Below, piece by piece: positions 44,352 through 56,200 of a stretch of DNA of 64,000 nucleotides. Under the pieces are notes generated by a model, which did not search any database, was not told the DNA's origin, and saw nothing but the letters and a program-made list of their open reading frames with translations. The stretch spans positions 1-64,000 of the forward strand of contig NZ_RAHT01000007.1 in the NCBI RefSeq assembly GCF_004798935.1, read 5' to 3'. This DNA is from Ningiella ruwaisensis. GTDB lineage: Bacteria > Pseudomonadota > Gammaproteobacteria > Enterobacterales > Alteromonadaceae. Made by a program: the position numbers and the translations under genes. Within the stretch, counting starts at the first letter, position 1; the number at the start of each line of letters is the position of its first letter.

Positions 44352-44398
44352 AGTTTTGTGTAACGCAACTGCGCGCTCCTCACTTAAGTCCTTGAATT

Positions 44399-45706
44399 TT
44401 AGCTATTGTTTGACGCATTGTCGTCTAATTCTTTCAGAAATGCGATTTTTTGTTGTAGCTGCTTTTCAAATCCACGTGAATTGGGCTGATAATACTCTCT
44501 GGCAGGCATTGCGTCCGGGAAGTAATTTTCGTTGCTGGCGTAGGCGCTTTCTAAATTATGAGGGTAAATATAATCACGTCCGTGGCCCGCCTCTTTTGCC
44601 AGTTTCGTTGGTGCATTGCGTAAATGTTTGGGAACAGCTTCACTATGAAATTGAAGTGCATCGGCTTTCGCTGCTTTAAAGGCTACATAAACCGCATTAC
44701 TTTTAGGTGCTAGCGCACAATATATAACAGCCTGAGCCACCGCCCGTTCCCCTTCGGCCTGACCAACTCGATGATAAACGTCCCATGCCGTCAAACAAAC
44801 CTGCAAGGCTTTTGGATCGGCATTTCCTATATCTTCAGAAGCGATCGCCAAAAGCCTTCGGCAAATAGGCGTAACGTCTGTGTTGGCGCATAGCATTCGG
44901 GCAAACCAATAAAGCGCAGCGTCTTTTGCGCTACCACGAATTGATTTATGAAAGGCTGAGAGTAAATCATAATAATGATCACCTTGCTTATCAAATGCAC
45001 CAATACGCTCACCCACCGCAAGCTCAAGGCTTGCTAAATCAATTCTTATGGATTTGCCTTGCTCTTCAGTGATATCACACGCTAACTCGATTGCATTTAA
45101 TAAGCGTCTTGCATCACCATTGGCGTATAACAATAAAGCAGCTTTTGCGCTCTGTTCAATGGTTACAATTTTGTTTTGCTCTGATGATAAGCGCCCAAGC
45201 GCCTTGATACAAAGCTTGTCCAGAGCCTTTTCATCAAGTGCTTCAAGGCTGAAAACGCGCATACGTGATAGCAAAGCCTGATTTATGGAAAAAGCAGGAT
45301 TTTCAGTCGTAGCACCAATTAATCGGATTACACCACTTTCCACAAAAGGCAGAAATGCATCCTGTTGCGCTTTATTGAAACGATGTATTTCATCCACAAA
45401 TACAAGCGGAACACGAGCAAATAAGCCTGCCTGTTCTGATTGTGCCTGTTGAGCAATCGCTTTAATATCTTTTACGCCCGAGTTAATGGCTGAAAGTGAA
45501 ATCACCTTTGTGTCGCCTTCAGTGGCTAACACATGTACTAAGGACGTTTTGCCGCAGCCAGGAGGCCCCCACAAAATCATTGACGGTATGTTTTTTTTCG
45601 CACTTAAGCGACGGAGTATGCCACTTTCTCCCATCAGCAATTCGTTGCCAACGTAATCGTCAAAACGCGAAGGTCTAAGCAAATTAGCAAGGGGAGAAGA
45701 CATCAA
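44399..45706 (-). CDS. rarA: replication-associated recombination protein A
   Basis: The 435-residue AAA+ ATPase (also MgsA) has Walker [11 protein letters not shown] and Walker B VFVDEIHR, followed by a sensor-1 segment [11 protein letters not shown] and a C-terminal tetramerisation domain. It acts on stalled replication forks together with SSB and RecA. It follows lolA at 14 bp, a conserved order. Confidence 0.95.
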   Translation of the reverse strand: MMSSPLANLLRPSRFDDYVGNELLMGESGILRRLSAKKNIPSMILWGPPGCGKTSLVHVLATEGDTKVISLSAINSGVKDIKAIAQQAQSEQAGLFARVPLVFVDEIHRFNKAQQDAFLPFVESGVIRLIGATTENPAFSINQALLSRMRVFSLEALDEKALDKLCIKALGRLSSEQNKIVTIEQSAKAALLLYANGDARRLLNAIELACDITEEQGKSIRIDLASLELAVGERIGAFDKQGDHYYDLLSAFHKSIRGSAKDAALYWFARMLCANTDVTPICRRLLAIASEDIGNADPKALQVCLTAWDVYHRVGQAEGERAVAQAVIYCALAPKSNAVYVAFKAAKADALQFHSEAVPKHLRNAPTKLAKEAGHGRDYIYPHNLESAYASNENYFPDAMPAREYYQPNSRGFEKQLQQKIAFLKELDDNASNNS

Positions 45707-45720
45707 TTCACCTTCGCTGC

Positions 45721-46518
45721 CTAGCGCTGGTCGTCAATAATGTAAGTTTCAGGAAACTCTGGTCGAAATAAATCAGCAGGTAAGGCTTTATTTGTGCGCT
45801 GCTTTGAAAGTGAAATAAAATTAACCTGCCCCTGACGATCTGTTGAGCGTAAGCTTAATAAATTCTCTTTGTCAAAGGTCAGTTCAAGGGCAACAATCGT
45901 CGCATCCTGTTCAAGCGTGGTGATGAGATAACGTGAACTTCCCCGGATAAACTGCCTATCTGGATTTGAGTCCTGACTTCCAGGCAAACGGGCTTCCAGG
46001 GTCATCGGAATTTGTAGTTCACTAATATTCACATTTTCCCATGCGTTCTCATTATCTGAAATCAGCAGCATAAGCGGATTATTACTTTCTATTGCTGATT
46101 GACTGATGATGCTGACCTGTTCAACAAAAGGGTCGATGTTATAGACAACTTCTCCGTCAGCTATAAATAACGATTCATCAGGTGACTTCACCTCCCATCT
46201 TAATTTATTTGGTTTGCTTAAGGTAATCGTGCCTTCGCTCTGCTGGAGCGTTTCGCCCTGCTCATCTTTGATGACTTGAGTGAACGAGGCTTGTAAATTT
46301 TTTAATTCGGCCAGCTTCTCTTTGAGTTCGATTTTGGCTCGCTGTGCATCAGCATTTGACGCCTCCTGACTATTTGAGGTTTGCGCAATAGCCGTATCTG
46401 AGAATGAAGCGAAGGCAAGGCTGCAAATACAAACAGCGAAAAACAGGAAATCGCGCGATAAGCGCTTGAAAAACGATGAACGAAGATCACTGTAATACAT
46501 TATTTTACTCAGATACAT
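45721..46518 (-). CDS. lolA: outer-membrane lipoprotein carrier protein LolA
   Basis: The 265-residue periplasmic chaperone carries lipoproteins from the LolCDE complex to LolB. The mature part starts after AIAQ (about residue 46) and has the LolA core from ELKNLQASFTQVIKDEQGE to YNIDPFVEQV. The leader is longer than usual; a shorter signal peptide from a start inside the frame is possible. Between the leader and the core an Asn/Ser/Gln-rich stretch is inserted. It lies 4 bp after ftsK. Confidence 0.9.
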   Translation of the reverse strand: MYLSKIMYYSDLRSSFFKRLSRDFLFFAVCICSLAFASFSDTAIAQTSNSQEASNADAQRAKIELKEKLAELKNLQASFTQVIKDEQGETLQQSEGTITLSKPNKLRWEVKSPDESLFIADGEVVYNIDPFVEQVSIISQSAIESNNPLMLLISDNENAWENVNISELQIPMTLEARLPGSQDSNPDRQFIRGSSRYLITTLEQDATIVALELTFDKENLLSLRSTDRQGQVNFISLSKQRTNKALPADLFRPEFPETYIIDDQR

Positions 46519-46521
46519 GGA

Positions 46522-49002
46522 TTAGTCCTTTGGTGGTGGCGGTGCAAGTACTTCACGGTTGCCGTTGTGCCCTGCACTGCTTATGACGCCATCCATTTCC
46601 ATTTGTTCCACGATACGTGCGGCGCGATTGTATCCAATACGGAATTTGCGTTGAATGCTTGATACCGAAACTTTGCGTGTTTCTGTCACAAAGGCGATAG
46701 CCTCGTCATAAAAGGCGTCATAGTCCTCAGCATTAGATTCGCCTTGCTCACCGGGAAGAAGCACCTCAGCGTTTGTTTCGCCGTTTAATATCTCATCAAT
46801 ATATTGAGGTTCTCCTCTTGCTTTCCAGTCAGCGACAACCGCGTGCACTTCATGATCGTCAACAAAAGCACCGTGCACTCGCGTTGTTATACTTGTGCCT
46901 GGGGGGTTATACAGCATATCACCCATTCCCAATAATGATTCTGCTCCCTGTTGATCCAATATGGTACGAGAATCAATTTTACTGGACACCTGAAAAGCGA
47001 TACGCGTTGGAATATTGGCTTTTATTAAGCCGGTGATAACATCAACGGAGGGGCGCTGGGTTGCGAGGATTAAATGAATTCCGGCTGCCCTGGCTTTTTG
47101 TGCGATGCGGGCAATAAGTTCTTCCACCTTTTTACCCACAATCATCATCATGTCTGCAAACTCATCTACAATCACAACGATAGACGGCAGTTTATCCAGC
47201 GCAGGTGCTGAATCTTCCATACTCTGATTAGGTTGCCACAGCGGATCGTAAATTTCCTCGCCAGCGGCCTTTGCCTGCGCAATCTTTTTGTTGTAGCCCT
47301 TGAGGTTTCTTACCCCTAACGCAGACATTAAACGATATCGACGCTCCATCTCGCCTACACACCAGCGAAGTGCGTTTGCCGCCTCTTTCATATCGGTAAC
47401 AACTTCTGCTAACAAATGCGGAATGCCTTCGTAAACAGACAGTTCCAACATTTTAGGATCGATCATGATCATGCGAACATCTTCAGGCGTTGATTTATAC
47501 AACAAGCTTAAAATCATGACGTTAACGCCAACTGATTTCCCCGACCCCGTTGTACCGGCTACCAATAAGTGCGGCATTTTTGCAAGATCAACTACCACAG
47601 GGTTTCCAGAAATATCTGCACCAAGCACCATGGTTAGGGGGGAATCGTTATTTTGAAATTCATCACAGCCTATTACTTCGCTCAAACGCACCATTTCGCG
47701 GTGTTTATTCGGTAACTCGAGCCCTATTACAGATTTACCTGGAATCACTTCAACAACGCGTACTGAAATCGCCGACATAGCGCGCGCCAAATCCTTGGCA
47801 AGGGTTGTAATTTTACTCACTTTTACTCCCGGCGCCAAATCCAGTTCAAATCGAGTGATAACAGGCCCGGGAAGCACATCGACCACTTCTGCCTGAATAT
47901 TGAAATCGGCCAGTTTTGCTTCCAGCAGCCTTGAAACCTGATCCAACTCTTCTTGCGTGATAGGATTTTGCTTTTTATCGGCTCTTTCTAATAAATCGAA
48001 GGAAGGCATTGGCTCAAGTGGCTGCTCCGCATCAGGGCCTGATACTGTAGCGTTTGATTTGCCTGATGAATTCGTCTGCGATTTTGATACGGAACGACTG
48101 TCGACATTGGCATAGTTGCTTTGATCAGTTTGCCTGCCAAATTCTGACACGCTTTCATCATTAACAGAAAACGGTGCCAGCTCATCATCATCCAAAGCAT
48201 CGTCGGGAATGCCAAACGAAGGTTCAACGGCTTTTCTTTTTGCAGCCCTGTTCGAATCAAGCGTGGTATCTCTGCGTGAAAAGCCAGGTTCAGCGCGAAC
48301 GCTCGTAACGGTTACTTTTGATGAATCAGCCCTGCCCTCTTCTGTCTCGTCGTCGGATTTGCGCTTCGGACTGGGTAAGGACAATTGTCCCACTTTATTT
48401 GGCAATGCGATCAGCGTTTTACTGCTTTTGACAGTTATGGCACCAATAAAATCAATAATACTTAACCACGAAATCCCCGTGGCCAAGGTAAAACCAGTGC
48501 AAAAAAAGCAAAGTAAAAGTAAAACTGCGCCGACAAAGTTAAAATGCGGCATTAGGGCAGCACTTATAATATCGCCCATTGCACCGCCAGCAGACACTGA
48601 ATAAAAATCATCGAAATTAATACTGGCGATCCCGGTAAAGCCAAAAACCATTAAGACCACACCTATCAGGCGCAAACTGATGGTTAAATAATCCAGCTCT
48701 TTAAGACTGCGCAGATGAAGAAATACAAACCAGCCAATAAAGGCAAGCGCAAATGGCACTAAATACGCTGTAATGCCAAAGGTAAATAATAAAATATCGG
48801 CACAATATGCACCAACCGCGCCCATCATATTTTGAACTTGCGCGCTTAAGCCTGCTTGCGACCAACCTGGATCGCTCGGATGAAATGATGCAAGCGAGAC
48901 CAACAGAAACAAGGCAAATGCACATGAAATGAGCATGCCGACTTCGATGATTCGCTGAATGCCTGATAATCGTGACATATTATAGTTATTAGTTAGCGCC
49001 AA
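46522..49002 (-). CDS. ftsK: DNA translocase FtsK
   Basis: The 826-residue septal protein has four to five N-terminal membrane helices, a short variable linker (about residues 200-330, shorter than in E. coli's 1329-residue protein), a RecA-like motor with Walker [13 protein letters not shown], Walker [13 protein letters not shown] and a C-terminal winged-helix gamma domain that reads KOPS. It pumps chromosome dimers at the septum and activates XerCD. lolA follows at 4 bp. Confidence 0.95.
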   Translation of the reverse strand: MALTNNYNMSRLSGIQRIIEVGMLISCAFALFLLVSLASFHPSDPGWSQAGLSAQVQNMMGAVGAYCADILLFTFGITAYLVPFALAFIGWFVFLHLRSLKELDYLTISLRLIGVVLMVFGFTGIASINFDDFYSVSAGGAMGDIISAALMPHFNFVGAVLLLLCFFCTGFTLATGISWLSIIDFIGAITVKSSKTLIALPNKVGQLSLPSPKRKSDDETEEGRADSSKVTVTSVRAEPGFSRRDTTLDSNRAAKRKAVEPSFGIPDDALDDDELAPFSVNDESVSEFGRQTDQSNYANVDSRSVSKSQTNSSGKSNATVSGPDAEQPLEPMPSFDLLERADKKQNPITQEELDQVSRLLEAKLADFNIQAEVVDVLPGPVITRFELDLAPGVKVSKITTLAKDLARAMSAISVRVVEVIPGKSVIGLELPNKHREMVRLSEVIGCDEFQNNDSPLTMVLGADISGNPVVVDLAKMPHLLVAGTTGSGKSVGVNVMILSLLYKSTPEDVRMIMIDPKMLELSVYEGIPHLLAEVVTDMKEAANALRWCVGEMERRYRLMSALGVRNLKGYNKKIAQAKAAGEEIYDPLWQPNQSMEDSAPALDKLPSIVVIVDEFADMMMIVGKKVEELIARIAQKARAAGIHLILATQRPSVDVITGLIKANIPTRIAFQVSSKIDSRTILDQQGAESLLGMGDMLYNPPGTSITTRVHGAFVDDHEVHAVVADWKARGEPQYIDEILNGETNAEVLLPGEQGESNAEDYDAFYDEAIAFVTETRKVSVSSIQRKFRIGYNRAARIVEQMEMDGVISSAGHNGNREVLAPPPPKD

Positions 49003-49133
49003 TAAGACTGATGTAAATTAAAAACGAGCTAAGATTAGCATAAAATGAAAGCGCATATCACCTTAATAAGCGCTTTATAAACTGCCAACTGCCTAAGAAA
49101 ACGGCAGGTGAAAATAAAGTGATTTGTTTTATG

Positions 49134-49628
49134 CTATTTCATATTTATTTTAATGCGCGACGTGTGTTTAACTTCTTCCATAACAACATAGGTTCGGGAT
49201 TCGCTTACGCCGGGTAATCGTAACAGCGTGTCGCCAAGCAGTTTTCGGTAGCTCGACATATCAGCAACCCGTGTTTTCAACAGAAAATCGAAATTTCCTG
49301 ATACTAAATGACATTCCTGAATGTCTTCGTGTTCTTGCACCGCCGCAGAAAATTCGGCAAAGATATCCACAGACGTTTTAGTCAGGGTGATTTCGACAAA
49401 CACAAGCATCGCTGCCCCAAGCTTTTCAGGGTTAAGCTTTGCATGATAACTCTCAATATACCCTTGAGCTTCCAAGCGTCTAACCCTCTCCAAACAAGGG
49501 CTAGGACTTAGACCAACAACTTTTGCCAGTTCGACATTTGATATCTTTCCGTTATTTTGTAACTCAGACAAGATTCGACGATCAATTCGATCGATATGCT
49601 TTGGTGTTTTAACCAGCAATATATTCAC
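49134..49628 (-). CDS. lrp: leucine-responsive regulatory protein Lrp
   Basis: The 164-residue protein matches E. coli Lrp in length and in most visible residues, including LSPSPCLERVRRLE in the helix-turn-helix and IQECHLVSGNFDFLLKTRV in the RAM domain. It is a global regulator of amino-acid metabolism. It is divergent from ald, whose promoter is a likely target as with alanine dehydrogenase genes elsewhere. Confidence 0.93.
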   Translation of the reverse strand: MNILLVKTPKHIDRIDRRILSELQNNGKISNVELAKVVGLSPSPCLERVRRLEAQGYIESYHAKLNPEKLGAAMLVFVEITLTKTSVDIFAEFSAAVQEHEDIQECHLVSGNFDFLLKTRVADMSSYRKLLGDTLLRLPGVSESRTYVVMEEVKHTSRIKINMK

Positions 49629-49748
49629 CTGCTAAATTAAGCAATATCAAACTAATATACTGCATTTTATATAAATACAAAATTTTTATTTCCATAAGTT
49701 TCGGTACAATGCGCAAAAATTTGTAATCAGCTTTATAAGAGAGAAGCT

Positions 49749-50879
49749 ATGTTAGTTGGTGTACCAAAAGAAATAAAAAATCACGAGTATCGCGTTGGCT
49801 TAACCCCGGCAGCGGTGAAAGAGTTTGTTGCACACGGCCATTCAGTCATTGTTGAACAAACTGCAGGGACTGCCATTGGATTTCCTGATGAGATGTACAT
49901 CAATGCAGGTGCTGAAATTATCGCTACCCCAGAAGAGATCTTCGCCAAAGCTGATATGATTGTGAAGGTAAAGGAGCCTCAGCCGAATGAATGTAAGATG
50001 TTACGTGAGGGGCAAATTCTTTACACCTACTTACATCTGGCACCTGATCCTAAACAAACAGAATTATTAGTCGCCTCAGGCGCAACCTGTGTTGCTTACG
50101 AAACGGTAACCGATGCCAAAGGAGGCTTACCGCTTTTGGCACCCATGTCTGAAGTGGCTGGACGCATGTCCATTCAGGCAGGGGCACATTATCTTGAAAA
50201 GGCACATGGTGGTAGCGGCACACTTTTAGGTGGCGTACCGGGTGTTGCGCCTGGCAAAGTACTTATCATCGGTGGTGGTGTAGTGGGTACACAAGCAGCC
50301 AAAATGGCGGTAGGTTTGGGTGCAGATGTCACTATTTTAGACCGCTCGCTTCCGCGTTTGCGCGACCTTGATGATATCTTTTTGGGCCGCGTTCACACTG
50401 TTTATTCCACCGAAGAGGCTATTGAGCATTACTCTTCACGCGCAGACTTGGTTGTTGGCGCAGTGCTTATCCCGGGTGCAGCAGCGCCAAAACTATTAAA
50501 CCGTGAACACATTAAAAATATGAAACCTGGCTCTGTACTGGTTGATGTTGCCATCGATCAGGGCGGTTGCTTTGAAACATCAAAAGCGACGACGCATCAG
50601 GATCCTGTTTACATTGTTGATGACGTGGTTCATTACTGCGTTGCCAACATGCCAGGCGGCGTGGCGCGCACGTCGACTATGGCACTTAACAATGCAACCT
50701 TACCTTTTGGACTGGCGCTTGCTAACAAAGGCGCGAGACAGGCCATGCTAGATGACAAAAATCTGCTAAATGGTCTGAATGTGCACAAAGGTTTGGTAAC
50801 CTATAAAGCCGTTGTCGATGCCCTGGGCGAACAGCTTAATCTAACTTATTGTGATGCGCTTGAAGCTTTAAATAAATAA
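49749..50879 (+). CDS. ald: alanine dehydrogenase
   Basis: The 376-residue cytoplasmic enzyme interconverts L-alanine and pyruvate with NAD. The N-terminal catalytic signature [19 protein letters not shown]75 in VKVKEPQ and H96 in LHLAPDP supply the active-site residues, and [13 protein letters not shown] starts the NAD Rossmann fold. The AGAGAAG site before the ATG is good. It is divergent from lrp across a 120-bp spacer, which suggests Lrp control. Confidence 0.95.
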   Translation: MLVGVPKEIKNHEYRVGLTPAAVKEFVAHGHSVIVEQTAGTAIGFPDEMYINAGAEIIATPEEIFAKADMIVKVKEPQPNECKMLREGQILYTYLHLAPDPKQTELLVASGATCVAYETVTDAKGGLPLLAPMSEVAGRMSIQAGAHYLEKAHGGSGTLLGGVPGVAPGKVLIIGGGVVGTQAAKMAVGLGADVTILDRSLPRLRDLDDIFLGRVHTVYSTEEAIEHYSSRADLVVGAVLIPGAAAPKLLNREHIKNMKPGSVLVDVAIDQGGCFETSKATTHQDPVYIVDDVVHYCVANMPGGVARTSTMALNNATLPFGLALANKGARQAMLDDKNLLNGLNVHKGLVTYKAVVDALGEQLNLTYCDALEALNK

Positions 50880-50900
50880 GTTGAAGTGAGTTAAAAGAAA

Positions 50901-50935
50901 AAAGTCCGGGTATTTACAAAATACTCGGACTTTTT
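50901..50935 (+). terminator. Rho-independent terminator after ald
   Basis: A 15-bp stem (AAAGTCCGGGTATTT/AAATACTCGGACTTT) with one G-T pair, a three-base loop and a T-run follows the ald stop by 21 bp. The A-rich flank on the other side makes it usable by pyrF in reverse. Confidence 0.9.
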
Positions 50936-51009
50936 GTAAGTACTTTTTGTGAAGCGACACTTAGTTAAAGACAAACTCCAGCTTCAGCGAAGCACCAATA
51001 AATTAAATG

Positions 51010-51723
51010 CTACACGGCTAGACCGAGGGACTCATTGATATCCAATAGGCTCTGCTGAGGCGATAGAGACTGCGTAATAGGCCTGCCAATGACCAGATAG
51101 TCAACGCCAGCCTTTATCGCTTCTGAAGGTGTCATAATGCGTTTTTGATCATCGCTGGCACTGCCTGAAGGACGGATGCCTGGCGTGACCAAGCAAAAAT
51201 CTTTTCGCACATACTCTCGCAACATTGTCGCCTCTTGTGCCGAACACACCACACCATCGGCGCCCGCTTCTTGCGCTAGCAGGGCTAAATCGCGCACCTT
51301 GCCGGCAATATCGCTATTTTGGTAAACGGCTTTAAATTGCGTCTCGTCCATGCTAGTAAGCACCGTTACCGCAGTAAGGAAAGTCTGATGGGAAGATGAT
51401 TGCAGCGCTTCTTTGGCAGCAGCAATCATAACTGGGCCGCCGCTGGCATGAACATTAACCATCCAGACACCTAGTTTACTGGCAGCGCTTACCGCCTTTG
51501 CAACTGTGTTTGGAATATCGTGAAATTTCAAATCCAGAAAGACATCAAAACCTTGGTCAATCAAAAAACGCACCCAGTCCGGTCCAAATAGCGTGAACAT
51601 TTCTTTGCCCACCTTTAAGCGGCACTGATTTGGTGATAGCTGACTAACTAGGTTCTTTGCTGCATCAATATCATCAAAATCGAGAGCGACAATAACGGGA
51701 GATTTTACAATCGACTGGCTCAA
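51010..51723 (-). CDS. pyrF: orotidine 5'-phosphate decarboxylase
   Basis: The 237-residue TIM-barrel enzyme decarboxylates OMP to UMP. Catalytic Lys and Asp are in DLKFHDIPNT (near residue 66), and the phosphate-binding PGIRPSG segment lies near 190. Length and motifs match bacterial pyrF. It follows lapB at 39 bp as in E. coli. Confidence 0.95.
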   Translation of the reverse strand: MSQSIVKSPVIVALDFDDIDAAKNLVSQLSPNQCRLKVGKEMFTLFGPDWVRFLIDQGFDVFLDLKFHDIPNTVAKAVSAASKLGVWMVNVHASGGPVMIAAAKEALQSSSHQTFLTAVTVLTSMDETQFKAVYQNSDIAGKVRDLALLAQEAGADGVVCSAQEATMLREYVRKDFCLVTPGIRPSGSASDDQKRIMTPSEAIKAGVDYLVIGRPITQSLSPQQSLLDINESLGLAV

Positions 51724-51762
51724 ACTAACTACCTTTTCTTTATCAACGTTTGTTTATTGGTG

Positions 51763-52932
51763 CTACTCACCGTCTAAACCTTTTATTGGCTTGATCACAG
51801 ACCACTTTTTACATGACGGACACAACCAGTAAAGCTGACGCCCTGAAAACCCGCAGCTGTGGCAACGATATTTAGGCCGTTGTTTAATTTGCTTGATAAT
51901 CAAGCCCTGCATTTGCTCCAAGCTTTGTTGCGTGCGTTTATCTGGTAAGGCTTTTTGATATAAATTCAATAGTGACTCGAAGCCTCGCATGGTTGGATGG
52001 TTTTGCAACTGACGATTTAAGGTATCAATCGCCTCTTCCATTTCACCTTTACGAGCCAGAATTTTCACTTTTGCAATATAAGACGAGGCACATTTTTGCC
52101 AATATGGCTCAAGCAGCTTTTCAAGCTTGTCCCAGCCGTCGGTTTTGCCTGCACATTGCTCTAAGAGCGGAATGGCTTCACTTAACCAGTCCAGATCGCG
52201 TTTTGGTATTTCAGCCAGGTAATCCATCGCTTGCGCATATTCTTCTTTTTTAATCGCAAGTTTACCTAATTCAAGCCAGGCTCTGACCTCTTTCCCTTCG
52301 ACCATAATGGCTTTTTTGAGGGTGAGTTCTGCGCCGTCTAAGTCACCTTCCTGAATTTGTTCAAGTGCTTGCTCGCAATAAAAATGCGAGAGTAACAAAT
52401 ACATAAACTCGTCGTTTGGCGTAATTTTAAGACTGCGAGAGGCTAATTCAACTGCTTTATACCACTCTTTGGTAACCTGATAGATGCTAAACAGCTTTGC
52501 CTGAGCAGTGTTAAAATGCTTTTCATCTTCCAGTAGTTGAATAAAGACACTTTCAGCGCGCTCCAAAAACCCCGCCAATAAATAATCCGTCCCTAATTCA
52601 ACTAGCGCCAAGGCTTCCTGACGTTTATTAATTTCTTCCCGACTGACAAGATTCTGATGGACGCGAATAGCGCGATCTAATTCTCCGCGGTGCCGAAAAA
52701 AATTCCCCATCGCGATATGCGTTTCTATCGTGTCGTTATTGACACTAATCATTTTCATAAAGGTATCGACCGCTTTATCAGCCTGATCCGATAGCAAAAA
52801 ATTCAGACCTTTATAATAATGATTCGATAAGATGGATGACTGCTTTCGTTGGGCGCGACGTAAGGTATATCGGCCCATTACCCAACCATAGGCAGCGGCG
52901 ACAGGCAAAAGAAGAAAAAGATATTCGATCAT
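51763..52932 (-). CDS. lapB: lipopolysaccharide assembly protein LapB
   Basis: The 389-residue inner-membrane protein (YciM) has one N-terminal helix, about nine TPR-like repeats (residues 40-340) and a C-terminal rubredoxin-type zinc ribbon, CHSCGFSG...CPSCKKW. It directs FtsH to degrade LpxC and so sets lipopolysaccharide amounts. It overlaps nothing but starts 1 bp after lapA ends. Confidence 0.95.
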   Translation of the reverse strand: MIEYLFLLLPVAAAYGWVMGRYTLRRAQRKQSSILSNHYYKGLNFLLSDQADKAVDTFMKMISVNNDTIETHIAMGNFFRHRGELDRAIRVHQNLVSREEINKRQEALALVELGTDYLLAGFLERAESVFIQLLEDEKHFNTAQAKLFSIYQVTKEWYKAVELASRSLKITPNDEFMYLLLSHFYCEQALEQIQEGDLDGAELTLKKAIMVEGKEVRAWLELGKLAIKKEEYAQAMDYLAEIPKRDLDWLSEAIPLLEQCAGKTDGWDKLEKLLEPYWQKCASSYIAKVKILARKGEMEEAIDTLNRQLQNHPTMRGFESLLNLYQKALPDKRTQQSLEQMQGLIIKQIKQRPKYRCHSCGFSGRQLYWLCPSCKKWSVIKPIKGLDGE

Positions 52933-53196
52933 CTACGGGTTTTCGTTTTTAGCAAGTTTATTTAATTTACGGCTTAACAAACTCACCTTCACCCGAAGAG
53001 CAAGGTACTTGGTCAAGATAGTAGACATGCCTAAAATAAAACCTGCGAGCATTGACCAAACCATAAACGTAGACACGCGCATTTCGGTTTGTGCAATTAG
53101 ATAGTTGACCGATATTAACTCGGCGTTTCTTGAGCCAACTACTAACGCTAACAATAAAAGCAATACAACAATTATAATGACTAAAATTGCCTTCAT
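52933..53196 (-). CDS. lapA: lipopolysaccharide assembly protein LapA
   Basis: The 87-residue protein (YciS) has two membrane helices with RNAELISVNYLIAQTEM between them, the DUF1049 signature. It acts with LapB. The two are joined end to end. Confidence 0.92.
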   Translation of the reverse strand: MKAILVIIIVVLLLLLALVVGSRNAELISVNYLIAQTEMRVSTFMVWSMLAGFILGMSTILTKYLALRVKVSLLSRKLNKLAKNENP

Positions 53197-53239
53197 GGCC
53201 TGTCCTTGTTAGCCCTACTTAATTGATAGGGATAATAAA

Positions 53240-53268
53240 AAAGCTTAAGCATGTAGTACTTAAGCTTT
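53240..53268 (-). terminator. Rho-independent terminator after ihfB
   Basis: On the minus strand AAAGCTTAAG and CTTAAGCTTT pair over ten bases around a nine-base loop and are followed by T6. The stem overlaps the ihfB stop codon. Confidence 0.85.
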
Positions 53269-53545
53269 ATAGATCTACTCGGTCTCTTAACTCTTTGCCC
53301 GCTTTAAAATGGGGAACGTGTTTGCCTGTTAACTCAACGGTTTCGCCTGTTTTAGGATTACGTCCAACACGTGGCGCACGGTAGTGCAACGAAAAACTAC
53401 CAAAGCCTCTTATTTCAATTCGGTCACCACGCTGAAGCGTTTGCGCCATTTGTTCAAGCAATTCCTTTACTGCACTTTCAAGTTCTTTGCCTTGAAGATG
53501 CTGCACTTTTTCGCCTAAACGTTCAATTAATTCAGATTTGGTCAC
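53267..53545 (-). CDS. ihfB: integration host factor subunit beta
   Basis: The 92-residue DNA-bending protein starts [13 protein letters not shown] as in E. coli IhfB, here from GTG at 53545 with GGAG eight bases upstream; a longer frame would add six unrelated residues. The [11 protein letters not shown] beta arm carries the proline that intercalates DNA. IHF is a heterodimer with IhfA, encoded elsewhere. It lies downstream of rpsA, as in E. coli. Confidence 0.95.
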   Translation of the reverse strand: MTKSELIERLGEKVQHLQGKELESAVKELLEQMAQTLQRGDRIEIRGFGSFSLHYRAPRVGRNPKTGETVELTGKHVPHFKAGKELRDRVDL

Positions 53546-53601
53546 AATATAAACTCCCAACAAGTGTTATGAGAGGAAACCTTAGGTGCAGGTAATAAAG
53601 A

Positions 53602-53624
53602 AGGAGCGGCAGAAAGCCGCTCCT
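53602..53624 (-). terminator. Rho-independent terminator after rpsA
   Basis: AGGAGCGGC and GCCGCTCCT form a perfect nine-base-pair stem with a five-base loop, followed on the minus strand by TCTTTATT. It lies 9 bp beyond the rpsA stop. Confidence 0.85.
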
Positions 53625-53633
53625 GATTGCGAA

Positions 53634-55307
53634 TTACTCGCCTTTTGCAGCTTTAAATGCTTCTGCCATTGCGTTCGTAATACCCGCATCGTCGCCTTGA
53701 TTATTAACTTTATCAAGAGCTTCTTTCTCATCAGCCTGATCTTTAGCTTTAACAGAAAGATTAACAACACGATTCTTACGGTCAACACCCATGAACTTAG
53801 CTTCTATGGTATCACCCACTTTCACTACGTCATTTGCATCTTCCACTCTATCACGTGCAAGGTCACCAATTCGGATGTAGCCTTCAACTTCATCTGCAAG
53901 TTGAACTTTCACACCCTTAGCATCGGCTTCGATGACTGTTCCATTAACAATAGCACCTTTTTTATTGTCTGTCAGATACATATTGAACGGGTCTTCTTCG
54001 ATTTGTTTAACACCAAGAGAGATACGCTCGCGCTCTGGGTCAACCTGAAGAACAACAGCGCTAATTTCATCGCCTTTCTTGTAGTCACGAACCGCTTCTT
54101 CACCTGCTTTCTGCCATGAAATGTCAGATAAGTGAACTAAACCGTCGATACCACCGTCAAGACCGATAAAGATACCAAAATCTGTAATTGATTTGATCTT
54201 ACCAGTCACTTTGTCGCCTTTTTCGTGCGACTTAGCGAATGTTTCCCAAGGATTGTCAATACACTGTTTAAGACCTAAGGATATGCGACGACGTTCTTCA
54301 TCAATTTCCAGAACCATTACGTTTACTACATCGCCCAAGTTAACAACTTTAGATGGGTGGATGTTTTTATTTGTCCAGTCCATTTCAGAAACGTGAACCA
54401 AACCTTCAACGCCGTCTTCAATCTCAACAAAACAACCATAATCAGTTAGGTTGGTTACTGCACCGCTAAGCTTGGCGCCTTCTGGGTAACGCTCAGCAAT
54501 TTCTTGCCATGGATCGTTGCCCATTTGCTTCATACCTAGAGAAACGCGTGATTTTTCTTTGTCAAACTTCAGTACTTTTACGTTAATTTCATCACCCACG
54601 TTTACGATTTCACTTGGGTGCTTAACGCGCTTCCACGCCATGTCGGTAATGTGAAGTAGACCGTCCACACCGCCTAAATCAACGAATGCACCATAATCTG
54701 TAAGGTTCTTGACGATACCTTTAACTTCATCACCTTCTTCAAGGTTGGCAAGTAATTGATCGCGCTCTGCACTGCTTTCAGCTTCAATAACGGCACGACG
54801 AGATACAACTACGTTATTACGTTTTGCATCTAGCTTGATTACTTTAAACTCTAACTCTTTACCTTCAAGGTGAGCTGTTTCGCGCACTGGGCGAACGTCA
54901 ACCAAAGAACCTGGCAAGAAGGCACGAACTGTATTAACTTCAACCGTAAAGCCGCCTTTGACTTTACCATTGATGACGCCTTTGATGGTTTCTTTATCTT
55001 CGTAAGCTTTTTCAAGCTCAACCCAAGCTTCGTGGCGCTTGGCTTTTTCACGAGAAAGAATCGTTTCACCGAAACCATCTTCTACTGCGTCTAGCGCCAC
55101 ATCAACTGTGTCGCCAATTTCAATTTCTAATGTTCCATCAGCTGCTTTAAACTGGTCAGCTGGGATAGCACTTTCTGACTTCAGGCCAGCATCAACAAGA
55201 ACGATGTCTTTATCGATAGAAACAACGGTACCTTTAACAATCGCGCCTGGACGCGTTTCTAGTTGCTGTAGGCTCTCTTCAAAAAGTTGTGCAAAATTTT
55301 CAGTCAT
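53634..55307 (-). CDS. rpsA: 30S ribosomal protein S1
   Basis: The 557-residue protein has six S1 RNA-binding domains, of which domains 3-6 are visible as repeats such as [26 protein letters not shown] and [25 protein letters not shown]-type residues. The ATG at 55307 gives [13 protein letters not shown], matching the E. coli start; a frame nine residues longer begins earlier. S1 unfolds mRNA at the ribosome. Domain 6 and the acidic tail are present. Confidence 0.95.
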   Translation of the reverse strand: MTENFAQLFEESLQQLETRPGAIVKGTVVSIDKDIVLVDAGLKSESAIPADQFKAADGTLEIEIGDTVDVALDAVEDGFGETILSREKAKRHEAWVELEKAYEDKETIKGVINGKVKGGFTVEVNTVRAFLPGSLVDVRPVRETAHLEGKELEFKVIKLDAKRNNVVVSRRAVIEAESSAERDQLLANLEEGDEVKGIVKNLTDYGAFVDLGGVDGLLHITDMAWKRVKHPSEIVNVGDEINVKVLKFDKEKSRVSLGMKQMGNDPWQEIAERYPEGAKLSGAVTNLTDYGCFVEIEDGVEGLVHVSEMDWTNKNIHPSKVVNLGDVVNVMVLEIDEERRRISLGLKQCIDNPWETFAKSHEKGDKVTGKIKSITDFGIFIGLDGGIDGLVHLSDISWQKAGEEAVRDYKKGDEISAVVLQVDPERERISLGVKQIEEDPFNMYLTDNKKGAIVNGTVIEADAKGVKVQLADEVEGYIRIGDLARDRVEDANDVVKVGDTIEAKFMGVDRKNRVVNLSVKAKDQADEKEALDKVNNQGDDAGITNAMAEAFKAAKGE

Positions 55308-55428
55308 ATTTAAATTCAAAGTTAAGTCCGTCAATTCAATCCAGAATTACGGGGTTATTAATAAGACCTTATTCATCCTTAAATTCGGTCGCGTAAATCT
55401 ATGTATCTATATTCGGCTTTCTCAGGAT

Positions 55429-56121
55429 TTACTCAAACAACTTACTATCAATAAATTGTTTAGCTTTTTCAAACACTTGAGTAATACTTAAGACGGTTGA
55501 GTCTATCTCTAATGCGTCATCAGCACGCTTGAGAGGAGCGCTACTTCTGTTTGAATCCCGCTCATCTCTGGCTTGTATATCCTCTAAAAGGCGCGAGAGT
55601 TTAACATCTCGCCCCTTATCTTTCAACTGGTGATATCGGCGTTCTGCCCTCGCCTGGGCGCTAGCTGTAAGAAAAATCTTGGCATCAGCATTTTGAAATA
55701 CAACCGTTCCCATGTCCCTGCCATCTGCCACAAGTCCCGGCGATTGTGCAAAGCCTCGCTGTCTTCTGAGAAGCGCCTCCCTGACAACGGGAATGGCAGC
55801 CACCTTGGAAGCTGCGGCACCCACTTCTTCAGTACGAATGTCATCTGTCACATCTTCGCCTTCAAGAATAATACGCGTGTGCTTATGTTCTGTAATAGAA
55901 TGTTCTGTAATAAAACTGACGTCTAGTCCCGAGGCAAGCGGCACCAGTGCGTCTGCGTCATCCAGTAGAATTTCGTGGTGAAGTGCAGCGACAGCAAGTA
56001 CACGATAAATTGCCCCGCTGTCCAGGAAATGAAAGTTGTAGGCGTCGGCAAGCATCACACTGAGCGTACCCTTCCCTGCGCCTGATGGACCGTCTACCGT
56101 AATAATCGGTATATGCTGCAT
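55429..56121 (-). CDS. cmk: cytidylate kinase
   Basis: The 230-residue enzyme phosphorylates CMP and dCMP. The P-loop [11 protein letters not shown] (residues 11-21) and the substrate-binding [13 protein letters not shown] segment are present, as is the R-DERD motif near 185. It follows aroA at 79 bp and precedes rpsA. Confidence 0.95.
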   Translation of the reverse strand: MQHIPIITVDGPSGAGKGTLSVMLADAYNFHFLDSGAIYRVLAVAALHHEILLDDADALVPLASGLDVSFITEHSITEHKHTRIILEGEDVTDDIRTEEVGAAASKVAAIPVVREALLRRQRGFAQSPGLVADGRDMGTVVFQNADAKIFLTASAQARAERRYHQLKDKGRDVKLSRLLEDIQARDERDSNRSSAPLKRADDALEIDSTVLSITQVFEKAKQFIDSKLFE

Positions 56122-56200
56122 GATATTGGCTCGTTGCTAAAAACGGCGCAATTATACGTGCTTAGGCGTAAAAGGCAATGTAAGTCCTGTGACAATCGTG